Part shown: in pieces, positions 32,312 to 41,756 of the stretch
Layout: every line of letters begins with the position of its first letter
Numbering within the stretch: position 1 is the first letter of the stretch
Program-made: the position numbers and the translations under genes
The notes under the pieces: generated by a model
Told to the model about the DNA's origin: nothing
What the model saw: only the letters and a program-made list of their open reading frames with translations
The model's database searches: none
Assembly (NCBI RefSeq): GCF_003014675.1
Contig: NZ_PYAU01000001.1
Coordinates: 2,046,001 to 2,110,000 of the forward strand
From: Labedella gwakjiensis
GTDB lineage: Bacteria; Actinomycetota; Actinomycetes; Actinomycetales; Microbacteriaceae
DNA: 64,000 nt
Reading direction: 5' to 3'

Positions 32312-33832
32312 GTGAACGACACGACACCGACCGAACTCGAGGCCGTCCTCGACGCCGCCGCACAGGCGGCGCCGGCCCTCGCGGCGTCCGCTCCGCGGGT
32401 GCGTGCTGAGGCCCTCGTGGCCGCGGCCGATGCTCTCGATGGTGCGGCCGACGAGCTCGTGCCCATCGCGATGCGCGAGACGGGCCTCGCCGAGGCGCGT
32501 CTGCGCGGCGAGCTGAAGCGCACCACCGTGCAGCTGCGCCTCTTCGCCGAGACCGTCGTGGACGGCGCCTACCTCGATGTGCGCATCGACGACGCCGATC
32601 CCGACTTCGTACTGGGGCCGCGCCCCGAGGTGCGGCGCTACCTCGTGCCCCTCGGACCCGTCCTCAACTTCGCCGCGAGCAACTTCCCGTTCGCGTTCTC
32701 CGTCGCCGGCGGCGACTCGGCGGCAGCGCTCGCCGCGGGGTCACCCGTGGTCGTGAAGGCGCACGAGGGTCACCCGGAGCTGTCGCAGCGGACGGCGGAG
32801 ATCGTCGCGACGGCCCTCGTCGCGGCCGGGCTCCCCGAGGGGACTTTCGGGATCGTCTTCGGACGCGATTCGGGGATCACCGCGCTCCGCGACCCGCGCA
32901 TCGCGGCGGCCGCCTTCACCGGCTCGACGGGAGGCGGGGTCGCTCTCGCGGCCATCGCGGCGAACCGTCCCGTCCCGATCCCGTTCTTCGGTGAGCTCGG
33001 AAGCGTCAATCCCGTGTTCGTGACGCCCGCCGCTGCGGAGGCGGGCCTCGGCCCGCTCGCCGAGGCGTTCGTCGCGAGCGTCAGCGGATCCGCCGGGCAG
33101 CTCTGCACGAAGTCCGGGTTCCTCTTCGTGCCGCGCGGCGCGGACCTCCCCGTCGCCGCTCCGGCCGCGGGGGTCGCTCCGCACCGCCTGCTCCACGCCG
33201 GCATCGCGGACGGGTTCCGGGATCGGCGCGAGCGCATCCTCTCGACCGACGGTGTCGAGACGGTCGCGGGCGGCGACGTGACGGACGACGAGGCCGGCGC
33301 CTGGGCCACACCCACAATCGCGCGGACGGACGTCGCGACGCTCCGCCGCGAGCGCGAGGCTCTGCTCGACGAGGCCTTCGGACCGCTCGCGATCGTCGTG
33401 GACTACGACGACCCGGCGGACCTCCCCGGCCTCGTCGACGAGTTCTTCCCTGGCAACCTCACGGGCACGATCCAGACGGCGCCGGGGGAGGACCCCGCCG
33501 GATTCACCGACCTGGCGGCGGCGATCGCGGCCCACTCGGGCCGCGTCATCGTGAACGGCTGGCCGACCGGGGTCGCCGTCACGCCCGCGATGACCCACGG
33601 CGGCCCGTTCCCGGCCACCGTCGGCGGCGCGGGGACATCGGTCGGCACGGCCGCGATCTCGCGCTTCCTCCGCCCCGTCACCTACCAGAACGCACCCGAC
33701 GGCATCCTGCCGCCGCCGCTGCGCGACGACAACCCGTGGGGAGTGCCGCAGCGGCGCTCGTCGGCGGGCGAGTCGGCGTCGTGGGGTCAGCTGGCCGCCA
33801 GCGCCGGAGCAACCGGCGGTGGCGCCGCATGA
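32312..33832 (+). CDS. Aldehyde dehydrogenase, probable alpha-ketoglutarate semialdehyde dehydrogenase
   Basis: The 506-residue NAD(P)+ enzyme would oxidise alpha-ketoglutarate semialdehyde to alpha-ketoglutarate, the last pathway step. The catalytic Cys is about 265 (GSAGQLCTKSG) and the general-base Glu about 228 (FFGELGSVNP). The Rossmann region is AAFTGSTGGGVALAA, and NFAASNFPFAFSVAGGD marks the 2,5-dioxovalerate dehydrogenase group. GTG 32312 has a strong AGGAGG; the ATG two bases earlier is followed at once by a stop. The gene overlaps the next by four bases. Confidence 0.9.
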   Translation: MNDTTPTELEAVLDAAAQAAPALAASAPRVRAEALVAAADALDGAADELVPIAMRETGLAEARLRGELKRTTVQLRLFAETVVDGAYLDVRIDDADPDFVLGPRPEVRRYLVPLGPVLNFAASNFPFAFSVAGGDSAAALAAGSPVVVKAHEGHPELSQRTAEIVATALVAAGLPEGTFGIVFGRDSGITALRDPRIAAAAFTGSTGGGVALAAIAANRPVPIPFFGELGSVNPVFVTPAAAEAGLGPLAEAFVASVSGSAGQLCTKSGFLFVPRGADLPVAAPAAGVAPHRLLHAGIADGFRDRRERILSTDGVETVAGGDVTDDEAGAWATPTIARTDVATLRREREALLDEAFGPLAIVVDYDDPADLPGLVDEFFPGNLTGTIQTAPGEDPAGFTDLAAAIAAHSGRVIVNGWPTGVAVTPAMTHGGPFPATVGGAGTSVGTAAISRFLRPVTYQNAPDGILPPPLRDDNPWGVPQRRSSAGESASWGQLAASAGATGGGAA

Positions 33833-34134
33833 TCCGCAGCATCCTGTCGCTGTATCCCGCCCCCGAGCGGGTCGCCGACGTGCTCGAGGTGTATCGGGAT
33901 GCCGACATCCTGCAGTTCTCGCTCGACCAGTCTCGCGCCGTCGCCTCCGAGATCTCGGTGGCCGTCGACGGTTCGGGCGAGATCGTCGTGACCGCGCTCT
34001 GGCCGGACCCCGCCGCCTACCAGGAGTGGCTCGACCACCCGCGCCGCCGCAACGAACGACTCGTCGCGATCCTCGCGGGCGTGGAGGTCGGGTCCGCGCG
34101 CCTCTTCGAGGTGGACCACTCGGTCTCGGCGTAG
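33829..34134 (+). CDS. Small antibiotic biosynthesis monooxygenase (ABM)-domain-like protein
   Basis: The 101-residue protein has a ferredoxin-like alpha+beta pattern typical of the ABM/EthD superfamily: LSLYPAPERVADVLEVYRD, ISVAVDGSGEIVVTALWPDPAAYQEWLDHP and a final strand. It overlaps the aldehyde dehydrogenase stop by four bases and so belongs to the operon. Such proteins may be monooxygenases or muconolactone-isomerase-like helpers. No known hydroxyproline pathway needs one, so the role is open. Confidence 0.72.
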   Translation: MIRSILSLYPAPERVADVLEVYRDADILQFSLDQSRAVASEISVAVDGSGEIVVTALWPDPAAYQEWLDHPRRRNERLVAILAGVEVGSARLFEVDHSVSA

Positions 34135-34250
34135 CGTCGCTCGTCGTTCGGGCCGCCCCGCGAGGGTCGGCCCGTTCGTCGCGCCGTCCAGACGTCGGGC
34201 GGTTCTCGACCGCCGCGCCAGACGAAATGCGTCCGTTACATAAGAGATAA

Positions 34251-34283
34251 ACCGCTGTAATGCGAAGTGTGACATATTACTGA
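34251..34283 (+). promoter_or_regulatory. Shared control block, copy 2 (ABC importer/hydantoinase operon)
   Basis: GTGTGACATATTACTGA at 34267-34283 repeats 27297-27313 exactly. ACCGCTGTAAT before it aligns with ACCGGTGTAAC of copy 1 with the same spacing. The block is 58 bases before the TTG start of the binding protein, in a 207-base gap. Confidence 0.75.
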
Positions 34284-34341
34284 CACGCACCACGGCAAGA
34301 CTCATCCCGGCGTCCGCCGACTCACTCCTTGGAGGTAGCAG

Positions 34342-35379
34342 TTGTTCACATCGAATCGTCGCCGGTGGCGGCTCCCCGTCGCGGCATCCGTGGTGTTCCT
34401 CGGAGCATCGGCCCTCACCGCCTGCAGCGGTGACACCGGCAGTACCGGTGCGTCCGAGGACGGCTACGAGATCGCCGTGCTGCTCTCCTCGAGCCAGAAC
34501 GGCTACAACCAGGCCGTCGCCGAGGGCGTCCAGAACATGGCGGACGAGCTCGACGCCGACATCAACCTGACGCTCCTCGACGGGGCGTTCAACGCCGACA
34601 CGCAGCTCAGCCAGATGGAGACGGCGGGTGTCGGGGACAAGTACGACGGCGTCGTCGTGGTCCCGTTCGACGGCCCGGCCCTCGCCGCGGCGTTCCCCCT
34701 GTCGAACAGCATCCCCGTGGCGTCGGTGCTCAACCCGATCGGCCCGGAGATCGAGGAGATGGAGCCCCAGGTCGAGGGCGTCGTGTCCACGGTCGCCGTC
34801 CCGGCCGGCGAGGCCGCGGCCAAGCAGGCGGAGGACGTCGTGTCCTACTGCGCCGACATCGACCCGTGCAAGGTCGTGCTGCTCGTCGGTCAGCTCAACG
34901 CCCCGCTCGACGTCACCCGTGAGGCCTCCTACCGCGAGGTCCTCGAGGCCGAGGACAACATCGAGATCGTCACGACGGTCGAGGGCAACTACGACCCCGA
35001 CCAGTCGGCCACGACCATCACGAACGTGCTGCAGTCGACGCCCGACGTGAACGTCATCCTCTCGAACGCCGACCAGCAGACGAAGGGCGCGCAGATCGCG
35101 CTCGAGGACGCCGGCATCGACCCCTCGTCCGTGTACCTCACGGGCGGCGGCGGAACGACCGAGTCGATCCAGAACGTGCGCGACGGCATCTGGCAGGCCG
35201 ACTACATCAACTTCCCCGTCTCGATGGGCGCGGCCGCGATGCAGCAGCTCTACAACGCCCTGACCGGCGCCGACGTCGAGTCCTACGTGAACGCCGATGA
35301 GGTCGGCGAGGTCGAGCCGTACGCCACCAAGGAGACGCTCGAGGAGACCCCCGACTTCACCGGCGAGTGGGAGGGCTAG
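34342..35379 (+). CDS. Ribose-type (RbsB family) ABC transporter substrate-binding lipoprotein
   Basis: The 345-residue lipoprotein has a basic N-terminus, a hydrophobic segment and lipobox LTAC, with the acylated Cys near residue 29. The mature domain has the periplasmic binding protein 4 layout: EIAVLLSSSQNGYNQAVAEGVQNMA, KYDGVVVVPFDGPALAAAF and VNVILSNADQQTKGAQIALEDAG. TTG 34342 follows GGAGGT closely. The family binds sugars, but also purines, autoinducers and other small molecules. The enzymes downstream suggest a nitrogen heterocycle or amide rather than a sugar. Confidence 0.9.
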   Translation: MFTSNRRRWRLPVAASVVFLGASALTACSGDTGSTGASEDGYEIAVLLSSSQNGYNQAVAEGVQNMADELDADINLTLLDGAFNADTQLSQMETAGVGDKYDGVVVVPFDGPALAAAFPLSNSIPVASVLNPIGPEIEEMEPQVEGVVSTVAVPAGEAAAKQAEDVVSYCADIDPCKVVLLVGQLNAPLDVTREASYREVLEAEDNIEIVTTVEGNYDPDQSATTITNVLQSTPDVNVILSNADQQTKGAQIALEDAGIDPSSVYLTGGGGTTESIQNVRDGIWQADYINFPVSMGAAAMQQLYNALTGADVESYVNADEVGEVEPYATKETLEETPDFTGEWEG

Positions 35380-35422
35380 ACCCGCACCATCCCCCTCACC
35401 CTCATCGGACGGATCGGATCCC

Positions 35423-36946
35423 ATGGACACCACCACCACCCCGCTCGTCGAACTGAGCGGCGTCTCCAAGCGCTTCGGCGGCACCCAGGCGCTCGACGGA
35501 GTCGACCTCGTGCTCCGCGCCGGCGCCGTGCACGCCCTCGTGGGCGAGAACGGCGCGGGCAAGTCGACGCTCGGCAAGATCGTCGCCGGGCTCTACGCGC
35601 CGGACTCCGGCGAGCTGCGCGTCGACGGGGAGGCGGTGGGCCGGTGGGATCCGGTCCGCGCCCAGCGGAGCGGCGTCGTGATGATCGCCCAGGAGCTCTC
35701 GCTCGTGGACGATCTCACGGTCGAGGAGAACGTCTTCCTCGGTGTCGAGGCCAGCACCGCCGGCATCCTCCACCGGAGGAACGGCGAGCGCTTCGAAACA
35801 CTGCGTGCGCTCGCCGACTTCGAGCTCGACGCGAAGGCGCGGGTCGGCGACCTGCGGATCGCCGACCAGCAGAAGGTCGAGATCATGCGGGCGCTCGCCC
35901 GCGACGCCCGCGTGATCGTCATGGACGAGCCCACCTCCTCCCTCACGGCGCACGAGACCGAGCGACTGCACCGCCTCGTCGTGCAGTTGCGCGAGCAGGG
36001 GAGGAGCGTCGTGTACGTCTCGCACTTCCTCGACGCCGTGCTCGAGGTGGCCGACACGGTGACGATCATGCGCGACGGGGTGCGCGTGCGCACGGGTGCC
36101 GCGGCGAGCGAGACGAAGGCGTCGATGGTGCAGGCGATGCTCGGCCGCGAGCTGTCGGTGACCTTCCCCGATCGACGACCGGCGGCCGACCCGGAGGTCG
36201 AGCCCGTCCTCGTCGCCGATCGCATCGCGACGGCGACGGGCGTCGAGGAGGCCTCCCTCGTCGTGCGGCCCGGCGAGATCGTCGGCCTGCTCGGTCTCGT
36301 CGGCTCCGGCCGTTCCGAGATCGCCAGGGCCCTCGCGGGGGCCGATCCCCTCACCGCGGGCACGCTGACATTCCGCGGGACGACGCGCACCCGGTGGAAC
36401 ACGCGCCGTGCGATCGCCGAGGGACTCGTCATGGTGCCGGAGGACCGGCACGCGCAGGGCCTCGTCCTCCAGCGGAGCGTGCGCGAGAACATCTCGCTCG
36501 CCTTCCTCGACCGCTTCGCGACCGCCGGTGTCATCCGACGGTCGGCCGAGCGGACGGAGGCCACGGCGCTCGCCGAGGCTCTCAGCATGCGCCCGCCGCG
36601 TATCGGACTCGAGGTGGGCGGCCTCTCCGGAGGCAACCAGCAGAAGGCCCTCCTCGCGAAGTGGCTCGTGGGCGACCCGTCGTTCGTCATCCTCGACGAG
36701 CCGACCCGTGGCGTCGACATCGGCGCGAAGGCCACGATCTACCAGCTCGTCGCCGACCTCGCGGATCGCGGCGTCGGCGTGCTCCTCATCTCCTCGGAGC
36801 ACGAGGAGGTCCTCGCGCTCAGCAGCCGCGCGTACACCGTGAGCAACGGCCGCATCGCGGGCGAGGTCGACCCGGCCGTCTTCGGCGTCGGCGACCTCCT
36901 CGCGCATCTCTTCTCAGTCGAACAGGAAATCGGAGCCATCGCATGA
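35423..36946 (+). CDS. Ribose-type (RbsA) ABC transporter ATP-binding protein, duplicated ATPase
   Basis: The 507-residue protein carries two ATPase halves. The first has Walker A GENGAGKST, a degenerate signature (IADQQKVEIMRALA) and Walker B VIVMDEPTSSL. The second has a degenerate Walker A (GLVGSGRSE), signature LSGGNQQKALLAKWL and Walker B FVILDEPTRGVD. This asymmetry is normal in the RbsA/MglA family. The protein should energise the permease encoded next, whose ATG overlaps its stop. The start at 35423 is 43 bases after the binding-protein gene. Confidence 0.93.
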   Translation: MDTTTTPLVELSGVSKRFGGTQALDGVDLVLRAGAVHALVGENGAGKSTLGKIVAGLYAPDSGELRVDGEAVGRWDPVRAQRSGVVMIAQELSLVDDLTVEENVFLGVEASTAGILHRRNGERFETLRALADFELDAKARVGDLRIADQQKVEIMRALARDARVIVMDEPTSSLTAHETERLHRLVVQLREQGRSVVYVSHFLDAVLEVADTVTIMRDGVRVRTGAAASETKASMVQAMLGRELSVTFPDRRPAADPEVEPVLVADRIATATGVEEASLVVRPGEIVGLLGLVGSGRSEIARALAGADPLTAGTLTFRGTTRTRWNTRRAIAEGLVMVPEDRHAQGLVLQRSVRENISLAFLDRFATAGVIRRSAERTEATALAEALSMRPPRIGLEVGGLSGGNQQKALLAKWLVGDPSFVILDEPTRGVDIGAKATIYQLVADLADRGVGVLLISSEHEEVLALSSRAYTVSNGRIAGEVDPAVFGVGDLLAHLFSVEQEIGAIA

Positions 36947-37920
36947 CCAGCACGACCGTCCGCGCGTCCGAACCGCGCATCACGCCGGCCAAGGCCCTCG
37001 CGTTCCTGCGCGACTACGCCGTCCTGATCCTCCTCGTCGCGCTCCTCATCGTGCTCGCGATCGCGTCGCCGTCGTTCTTCACGTTCGCGAACATCATCAA
37101 CATCATCAACCAGAACACGCCCCTCGCGCTTATCGCGGTGGCCGGCACGTTCGTGATCATCTCCGGCTCCTTCGACCTCTCCACCGCCGCGATCTACGCG
37201 GTCGGGAGCGTCGCGGCCGCGTGGGTGGCCGTCGAGAGCGGCAACGTCGTGCTCGGCCTCCTCGCCCCGCCCGTCATCGGGCTCGCCCTCGGCGTGTTCA
37301 ACGGCCTCGCCGTCACCGTGCTGCGGGTGCACTCGTTCCTCGCGACTCTCGCGTCGAGCCTCATCTTCAAGGCGATCGCCGTGCTCATCACGGGCGGATC
37401 GCTCATCCAGGTGGCGCTCCCCGGCTTCTCGGAGCTCGGCCGCGGCCGCGTCGGCGGCGTGTTCTACACCGTCCTCATCCTCATCGTCTTCGTCGCGCTC
37501 ATGTGGTTCCTCCTCAAGGGCACGGTCTTCGGCCGGCACGTCTTCGCGGTGGGCGGCAACCCCGACGCCGCGCAGCTCTCCGGCGTGCGCGTCGACCGCA
37601 CGCGCGTGATGGTCTTCGCGCTCAGCGGCCTCGCGGCCGGCATGGCCGCCGCGATCGGCGTCTCGCGCATCGCGTCCGGACAGCCGCAGGCCGGAGCGGG
37701 GCTCGAGTTCGATGCAATCGCCGCGATCATCCTCGGCGGCACGAGCATCTACGGCGGCGTCGGCGCCGTGTGGCGCTCCGTCGCCGGCGTCTTCCTCATC
37801 GCCCTCATCGGCAACGGCTTCGACATCCTCGGCTTCAACCCGCAGATCAAGGACCTCGTCACGGGCGCCATCATCCTCGCGGCCGTGGGCCTCGCCGCCG
37901 CCGGCGTCAAGCGCCGCTGA
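36943..37920 (+). CDS. Ribose-type (RbsC) ABC transporter permease
   Basis: The 325-residue membrane protein has 8-10 hydrophobic segments. RbsC-family motifs include FVIISGSFDLSTAAIYAVGSV, the EAA-like loop GGNPDAAQLSGVRVDRTRV and AAIILGGTSIYGGVGAVW. It probably forms a homodimeric channel with the dual ATPase. The ATG at 36943 overlaps the ATPase stop. A 33-base gap with AAAGGA leads to HyuA. Confidence 0.92.
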   Translation: MTSTTVRASEPRITPAKALAFLRDYAVLILLVALLIVLAIASPSFFTFANIINIINQNTPLALIAVAGTFVIISGSFDLSTAAIYAVGSVAAAWVAVESGNVVLGLLAPPVIGLALGVFNGLAVTVLRVHSFLATLASSLIFKAIAVLITGGSLIQVALPGFSELGRGRVGGVFYTVLILIVFVALMWFLLKGTVFGRHVFAVGGNPDAAQLSGVRVDRTRVMVFALSGLAAGMAAAIGVSRIASGQPQAGAGLEFDAIAAIILGGTSIYGGVGAVWRSVAGVFLIALIGNGFDILGFNPQIKDLVTGAIILAAVGLAAAGVKRR

Positions 37921-37953
37921 CGTCCGTCTCCCTCCTTCCGAAAGGACCCCCCC

Positions 37954-40035
37954 ATGTCTGAACGAGTCCGCGTCGCCATCGACGTAGGCGGCACCTTCAC
38001 CGATGTCGTCAAGCTCACGCCCGCGTCCGGCGAACTCCGGTTCGAGAAGGTCCCGACCACGCCGTCGGCGCCGACGGACGGAGTGCTCGCCGGCTTCTCG
38101 GCCGCCGAGGCCACCCTGGAGGACATCGTGATGTTCAACCACGGCACGACCCTCGGCCTCAATGCCCTCCTCACCCGGACGGGTGCGCGCACCGCGATCG
38201 TGTCGACCGCCGGATTCCGCGACGTCTACCTGCTGGGTCGTACGGACCGCTCGGCGATGTACGACATCCGCTACAAGAAGCCCGCGGCACTCGTGGAGCG
38301 CGCCGACACCTTCGAGGTCGTCGAGCGCAGCTACTTCGACGGCACCGTGGCGACCCCGCTCGACGAGGACGACGCCCGCCGGGTGGCCTCGGAGATCGCG
38401 GCAGGCGGCTACGCGTCGGTCGCCGTCACCTTCCTCCACTCGTACGCGAACGCGGCCCACGAGGCGCGCATGCGGGAGATCCTCGAGGAGGTCGCACCGG
38501 GTGTCGACGTGACGCTCTCGCACGAGCTCGCCCGCGAGTACCGCGAGTACGAGCGGACGAGCACGACCGTCCTCGACGCGTACATCAAGCCGATCGTGCG
38601 CGGCTACCTCGACGTGCTCGAGGACGAGCTCGCGCAGGGCGGCTTCGCCGGCCGGTTCCTCATGTCGCGCTCCGGCGGCGGCGCGATGACGGCCGCGGCC
38701 GCGAAGCAGCAGCCCGTCAACCTCATCCTCTCCGGCCCCGCCGGTGGCGTCATCGGCGCCGCGGCGTTCTCGAAGCTCATCGAGACCCCGAACCTCATCA
38801 CGATCGACATGGGCGGCACGAGTCTCGACGCCTCCCTCGTCCTCGACCACGAGCCGCTCATGCACCAGGGAGCCGAGTTCGAGGGACTGCCGATCACGAC
38901 GCCCTCCCTCAACATCCAGACGATCGGAGCGGGCGGCGGATCGCTCGGCTACCTCGATGCGGCCGGCGTGCTGCAGGTGGGCCCGCAGAGCGCGGGAGCG
39001 ATGCCCGGCCCCGCGTCGTACGGACGCGGTGGCACCCAGCCGACCTTCACCGACGCGGCGCTCGCCGTGGGCTACCTCGGCTCGGACACCCCTCTCGGCG
39101 GCACGCTCGTTCTCGACGAGGAGCGGGCGATCGACGCCCTCGCGACGATCGCCGGGCCTCTCGGCTTCGGCGAGCGCGCCCTCGCGCGCGGCATGCTCCG
39201 CATCTCGACGACGAAGATCGTCGGGGCGGTGCGCGGCATCACCGTCGAGCTCGGCCTCGACCCCCAGGACTTCGCTCTGCTCTCGTTCGGCGGCGGAGGC
39301 GGGCTCGTCGCGGTGGACGTGGCGCGAGAACTCGGCATCCCGACCGTCGTCGTCCCGCCGGGACAGGGTGCGTTCTCGGCCCTCGGCATGCTCATGGCGG
39401 ATGTGCAGCACGATTTCTCGCGCACCTCCATCACCCCGCTGCTCGACATCGACGCGGAGCAGATCGCCGCGTCGTTCGCCGCGCTCGAGGCCCAGGCGGT
39501 CGAGGCGCTCGAGGCCGAGGGCTTCGCCGAGTCCGACCGACGGCTCGTGCGCACGATCGACGTGCGGTACATGGGGCAGGAGCACTCCGTCACCGTGGCC
39601 TGCCCGCCGATCGGCGACGGATTCGCGGCCGCTGTCGAGTCGTCGTTCGCGCAGCTGCACGAGCGCCAGTACGGGCACACGATGTCCGACCCCGTCGAGA
39701 TCACGACGCTCCGCGTCCGCGGCGTCGGCGTGATCGACAAGCCCTCGCTGCCCACGATGGCCGACCGGGTCGACGGCGGGCCCGAACGACTCGGCGATCG
39801 CATCGTGCACCTCTCCGACGACGAGCAGACGGTGTACGGCCTCTACTCCCGTGAGCAGCTCCTCATGGGCGACCGCATCCCCGGCCCGGCCGTGATCACC
39901 GAGCACACCGCGACGACCGTCATGCACGCGGGCGACGTCCTCACGGTGGGTCGATACGGCGAACTCGTCATCGCGATCGAGACCGAACCCGTCACCGCTT
40001 CCGATTCCCCCGCCCTCGAAGGAGCCGTCCGATGA
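37954..40035 (+). CDS. HyuA-type hydantoinase/oxoprolinase subunit A
   Basis: The 693-residue protein belongs to the N-methylhydantoinase A / 5-oxoprolinase / acetone carboxylase beta family, which uses ATP to activate a cyclic amide or a ketone. The actin-like ATPase start is VAIDVGGTFTDVVKL. NHGTTLGLNALLTRTGART, SGPAGGVIGAAAFS and IDMGGTSLDASLV are further phosphate-binding motifs, and SFGGGGGLVAVDVAREL follows. Together with HyuB it should open a lactam-type ring such as a hydantoin or an oxoproline-like compound. The ring identity cannot be read. Confidence 0.9.
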   Translation: MSERVRVAIDVGGTFTDVVKLTPASGELRFEKVPTTPSAPTDGVLAGFSAAEATLEDIVMFNHGTTLGLNALLTRTGARTAIVSTAGFRDVYLLGRTDRSAMYDIRYKKPAALVERADTFEVVERSYFDGTVATPLDEDDARRVASEIAAGGYASVAVTFLHSYANAAHEARMREILEEVAPGVDVTLSHELAREYREYERTSTTVLDAYIKPIVRGYLDVLEDELAQGGFAGRFLMSRSGGGAMTAAAAKQQPVNLILSGPAGGVIGAAAFSKLIETPNLITIDMGGTSLDASLVLDHEPLMHQGAEFEGLPITTPSLNIQTIGAGGGSLGYLDAAGVLQVGPQSAGAMPGPASYGRGGTQPTFTDAALAVGYLGSDTPLGGTLVLDEERAIDALATIAGPLGFGERALARGMLRISTTKIVGAVRGITVELGLDPQDFALLSFGGGGGLVAVDVARELGIPTVVVPPGQGAFSALGMLMADVQHDFSRTSITPLLDIDAEQIAASFAALEAQAVEALEAEGFAESDRRLVRTIDVRYMGQEHSVTVACPPIGDGFAAAVESSFAQLHERQYGHTMSDPVEITTLRVRGVGVIDKPSLPTMADRVDGGPERLGDRIVHLSDDEQTVYGLYSREQLLMGDRIPGPAVITEHTATTVMHAGDVLTVGRYGELVIAIETEPVTASDSPALEGAVR

Positions 40036-41756
40036 GCGACGCCATCACGATCGAAGTCATCCGTCACGGCCTGATCGCCGCGGCCGCCGAGGTCGCGCAC
40101 AACCTGTGCCGTACCGCCTACAACACGGTGGTGTACGAGATCCACGACTACGGCGTGGGCGTCCACGACGTGAACGGCGACGTCGTGGCCGACGCCCCCG
40201 GCATCGCGATCTTCACCCGTGGGAACGACTACGGGATCAAGAAGGCCGTCGAGTTCCTCGGGGTGGATGCCATGGGCGAAGGCGACGTGTTCCTCCTCAA
40301 CTACCCGTACTGGTCGTCGGCTCACGCCCTCGACACCCTCGTCTTCGGGCCAATCCATGCGAGCTCCGGCGAGCTCATCGGCTACGCCTCCGTGCGCATC
40401 CACGTGCTCGACCTCATGCAGAAGGACGCGGGCTACGTGCTCGACTCCACCGACATGTACCAGGAGGGCATCTTCTTCCCGGGCACGCGGCTGTACCAGG
40501 GCGGCAAGCAGTGCGACGACGTCTTCAACATCATCCGCTTCAACAGCCGGATGCCCGAGCGGACCATCGGCGACCTCCAGGCGCAGGTCTCGGCGGTCCA
40601 CGCGGGTGTCGCCCGCACCCGCGAGATCGCCGACAAGTACGGAGTGGAGACCCTCGCCGACGCGATGCGCGCGATCAACGAGCACGGCGAGAAGCTCGCC
40701 CGCATCGGTCTCGCGAAGCTCCCGAAGGGTACGTGGCACGCGCGCGACTTCATGGACAGCGACGGGATCGACAAGTCCACGCCCGTCGCGATGGACGCCG
40801 TCGTGACGATCACGGACGACGAGTTCATCATCGACTGGAGCGACAGCGCCTTCGGCGTGGTCGGCCCGATCAACCTCCCGCCTGGTCAGACCGAGGCGCT
40901 CTGCAGCCTCGTCTTCAAGTCCCTCACGACGCCGGACAGCCCCGTCGTCGCAGGCAACTTCGCGCCCCTCCGCGTGATCACGAAGGAGGGGAGCGTCATG
41001 CACGCCGTCCCCCCGATGCCCACGTTCACGCTGTGGACGGGCCTCCTCGCGGGCGAGGTGGTGCTCAAGGCGCTCGCGCAGGGCATGCCCGACTGGATGC
41101 CGGCATCCTCCGGCGGCGACGTGAACTCGATGATGGGTCTCGGCGTCAACCCGCGGAACGGCGACTCCTGGCTCGAGGCCACGAACGAGGCCGTCGGCTA
41201 CGGCGGCCACGCGGACGGCGACGGCGAGGACGGCATCATGCACTTCTCGGAGCCCGGCTGCCGCAACAACCCGGTCGAGGTGCTCGAGACGAAGTCGCCG
41301 ATGATCATCGACCACTACGGGTACCGACCGGACTCCGGCGGCGCGGGCAAGCACCGCGGCGGCGTCGGCGTGAGCCGGGCGTACCGCTTCACGGCTCCGT
41401 CGATCGGCATCGGCCTCATGTACAAGACGAGCCCGCCGTGGGCCGTCGCGGGAGGGGAGGAGGCCGTGCCGAACAGCATGACCATCAACCCCGGACTCCC
41501 CGGCGAGCGACGGGCTGCCGGCGAGTACAGCCACCTCGAGGCTGGAGACGTCCTCGTCAACGCGACGGGCGGCGGCGGCGGCTGGGGTCCGGCTTTCGAG
41601 CGCGACCCGCAGGCCGTGGCCGCGGACGTGCGCAACGGCTTCGTCTCCGTGGAGGCCGCCGCATCGTCGTACGGGGTCGTGCTGCGACCCGGCGGGTTCG
41701 ACGTGGACGAGGCGGCGACCGCCGAGCTCCGCGGTTCAGCGGCGGCCACCCGATGA
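40032..41756 (+). CDS. HyuB-type hydantoinase/oxoprolinase subunit B
   Basis: The 574-residue partner of HyuA has family motifs at the N-terminus (EVAHNLCRTAYNTVVYEIHDYGVGV), FLLNYPYWSSAHALDTLVFGPI, and the C-terminal GGAGKHRGGVGVSRAYRF. Its ATG overlaps the HyuA stop by four bases. HyuA and HyuB act as a complex in ATP-dependent ring opening. The pair lacks the third, small subunit of acetone carboxylases, which supports the hydantoinase/oxoprolinase group. Confidence 0.9.
   Translation: MSDAITIEVIRHGLIAAAAEVAHNLCRTAYNTVVYEIHDYGVGVHDVNGDVVADAPGIAIFTRGNDYGIKKAVEFLGVDAMGEGDVFLLNYPYWSSAHALDTLVFGPIHASSGELIGYASVRIHVLDLMQKDAGYVLDSTDMYQEGIFFPGTRLYQGGKQCDDVFNIIRFNSRMPERTIGDLQAQVSAVHAGVARTREIADKYGVETLADAMRAINEHGEKLARIGLAKLPKGTWHARDFMDSDGIDKSTPVAMDAVVTITDDEFIIDWSDSAFGVVGPINLPPGQTEALCSLVFKSLTTPDSPVVAGNFAPLRVITKEGSVMHAVPPMPTFTLWTGLLAGEVVLKALAQGMPDWMPASSGGDVNSMMGLGVNPRNGDSWLEATNEAVGYGGHADGDGEDGIMHFSEPGCRNNPVEVLETKSPMIIDHYGYRPDSGGAGKHRGGVGVSRAYRFTAPSIGIGLMYKTSPPWAVAGGEEAVPNSMTINPGLPGERRAAGEYSHLEAGDVLVNATGGGGGWGPAFERDPQAVAADVRNGFVSVEAAASSYGVVLRPGGFDVDEAATAELRGSAAATR

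Noticed and set aside
36739-39927. Minus-strand frame of 1062 codons across RbsC and HyuA
   Set aside because: Spans two real genes and reads as Arg/Glu/His-rich low-complexity sequence.
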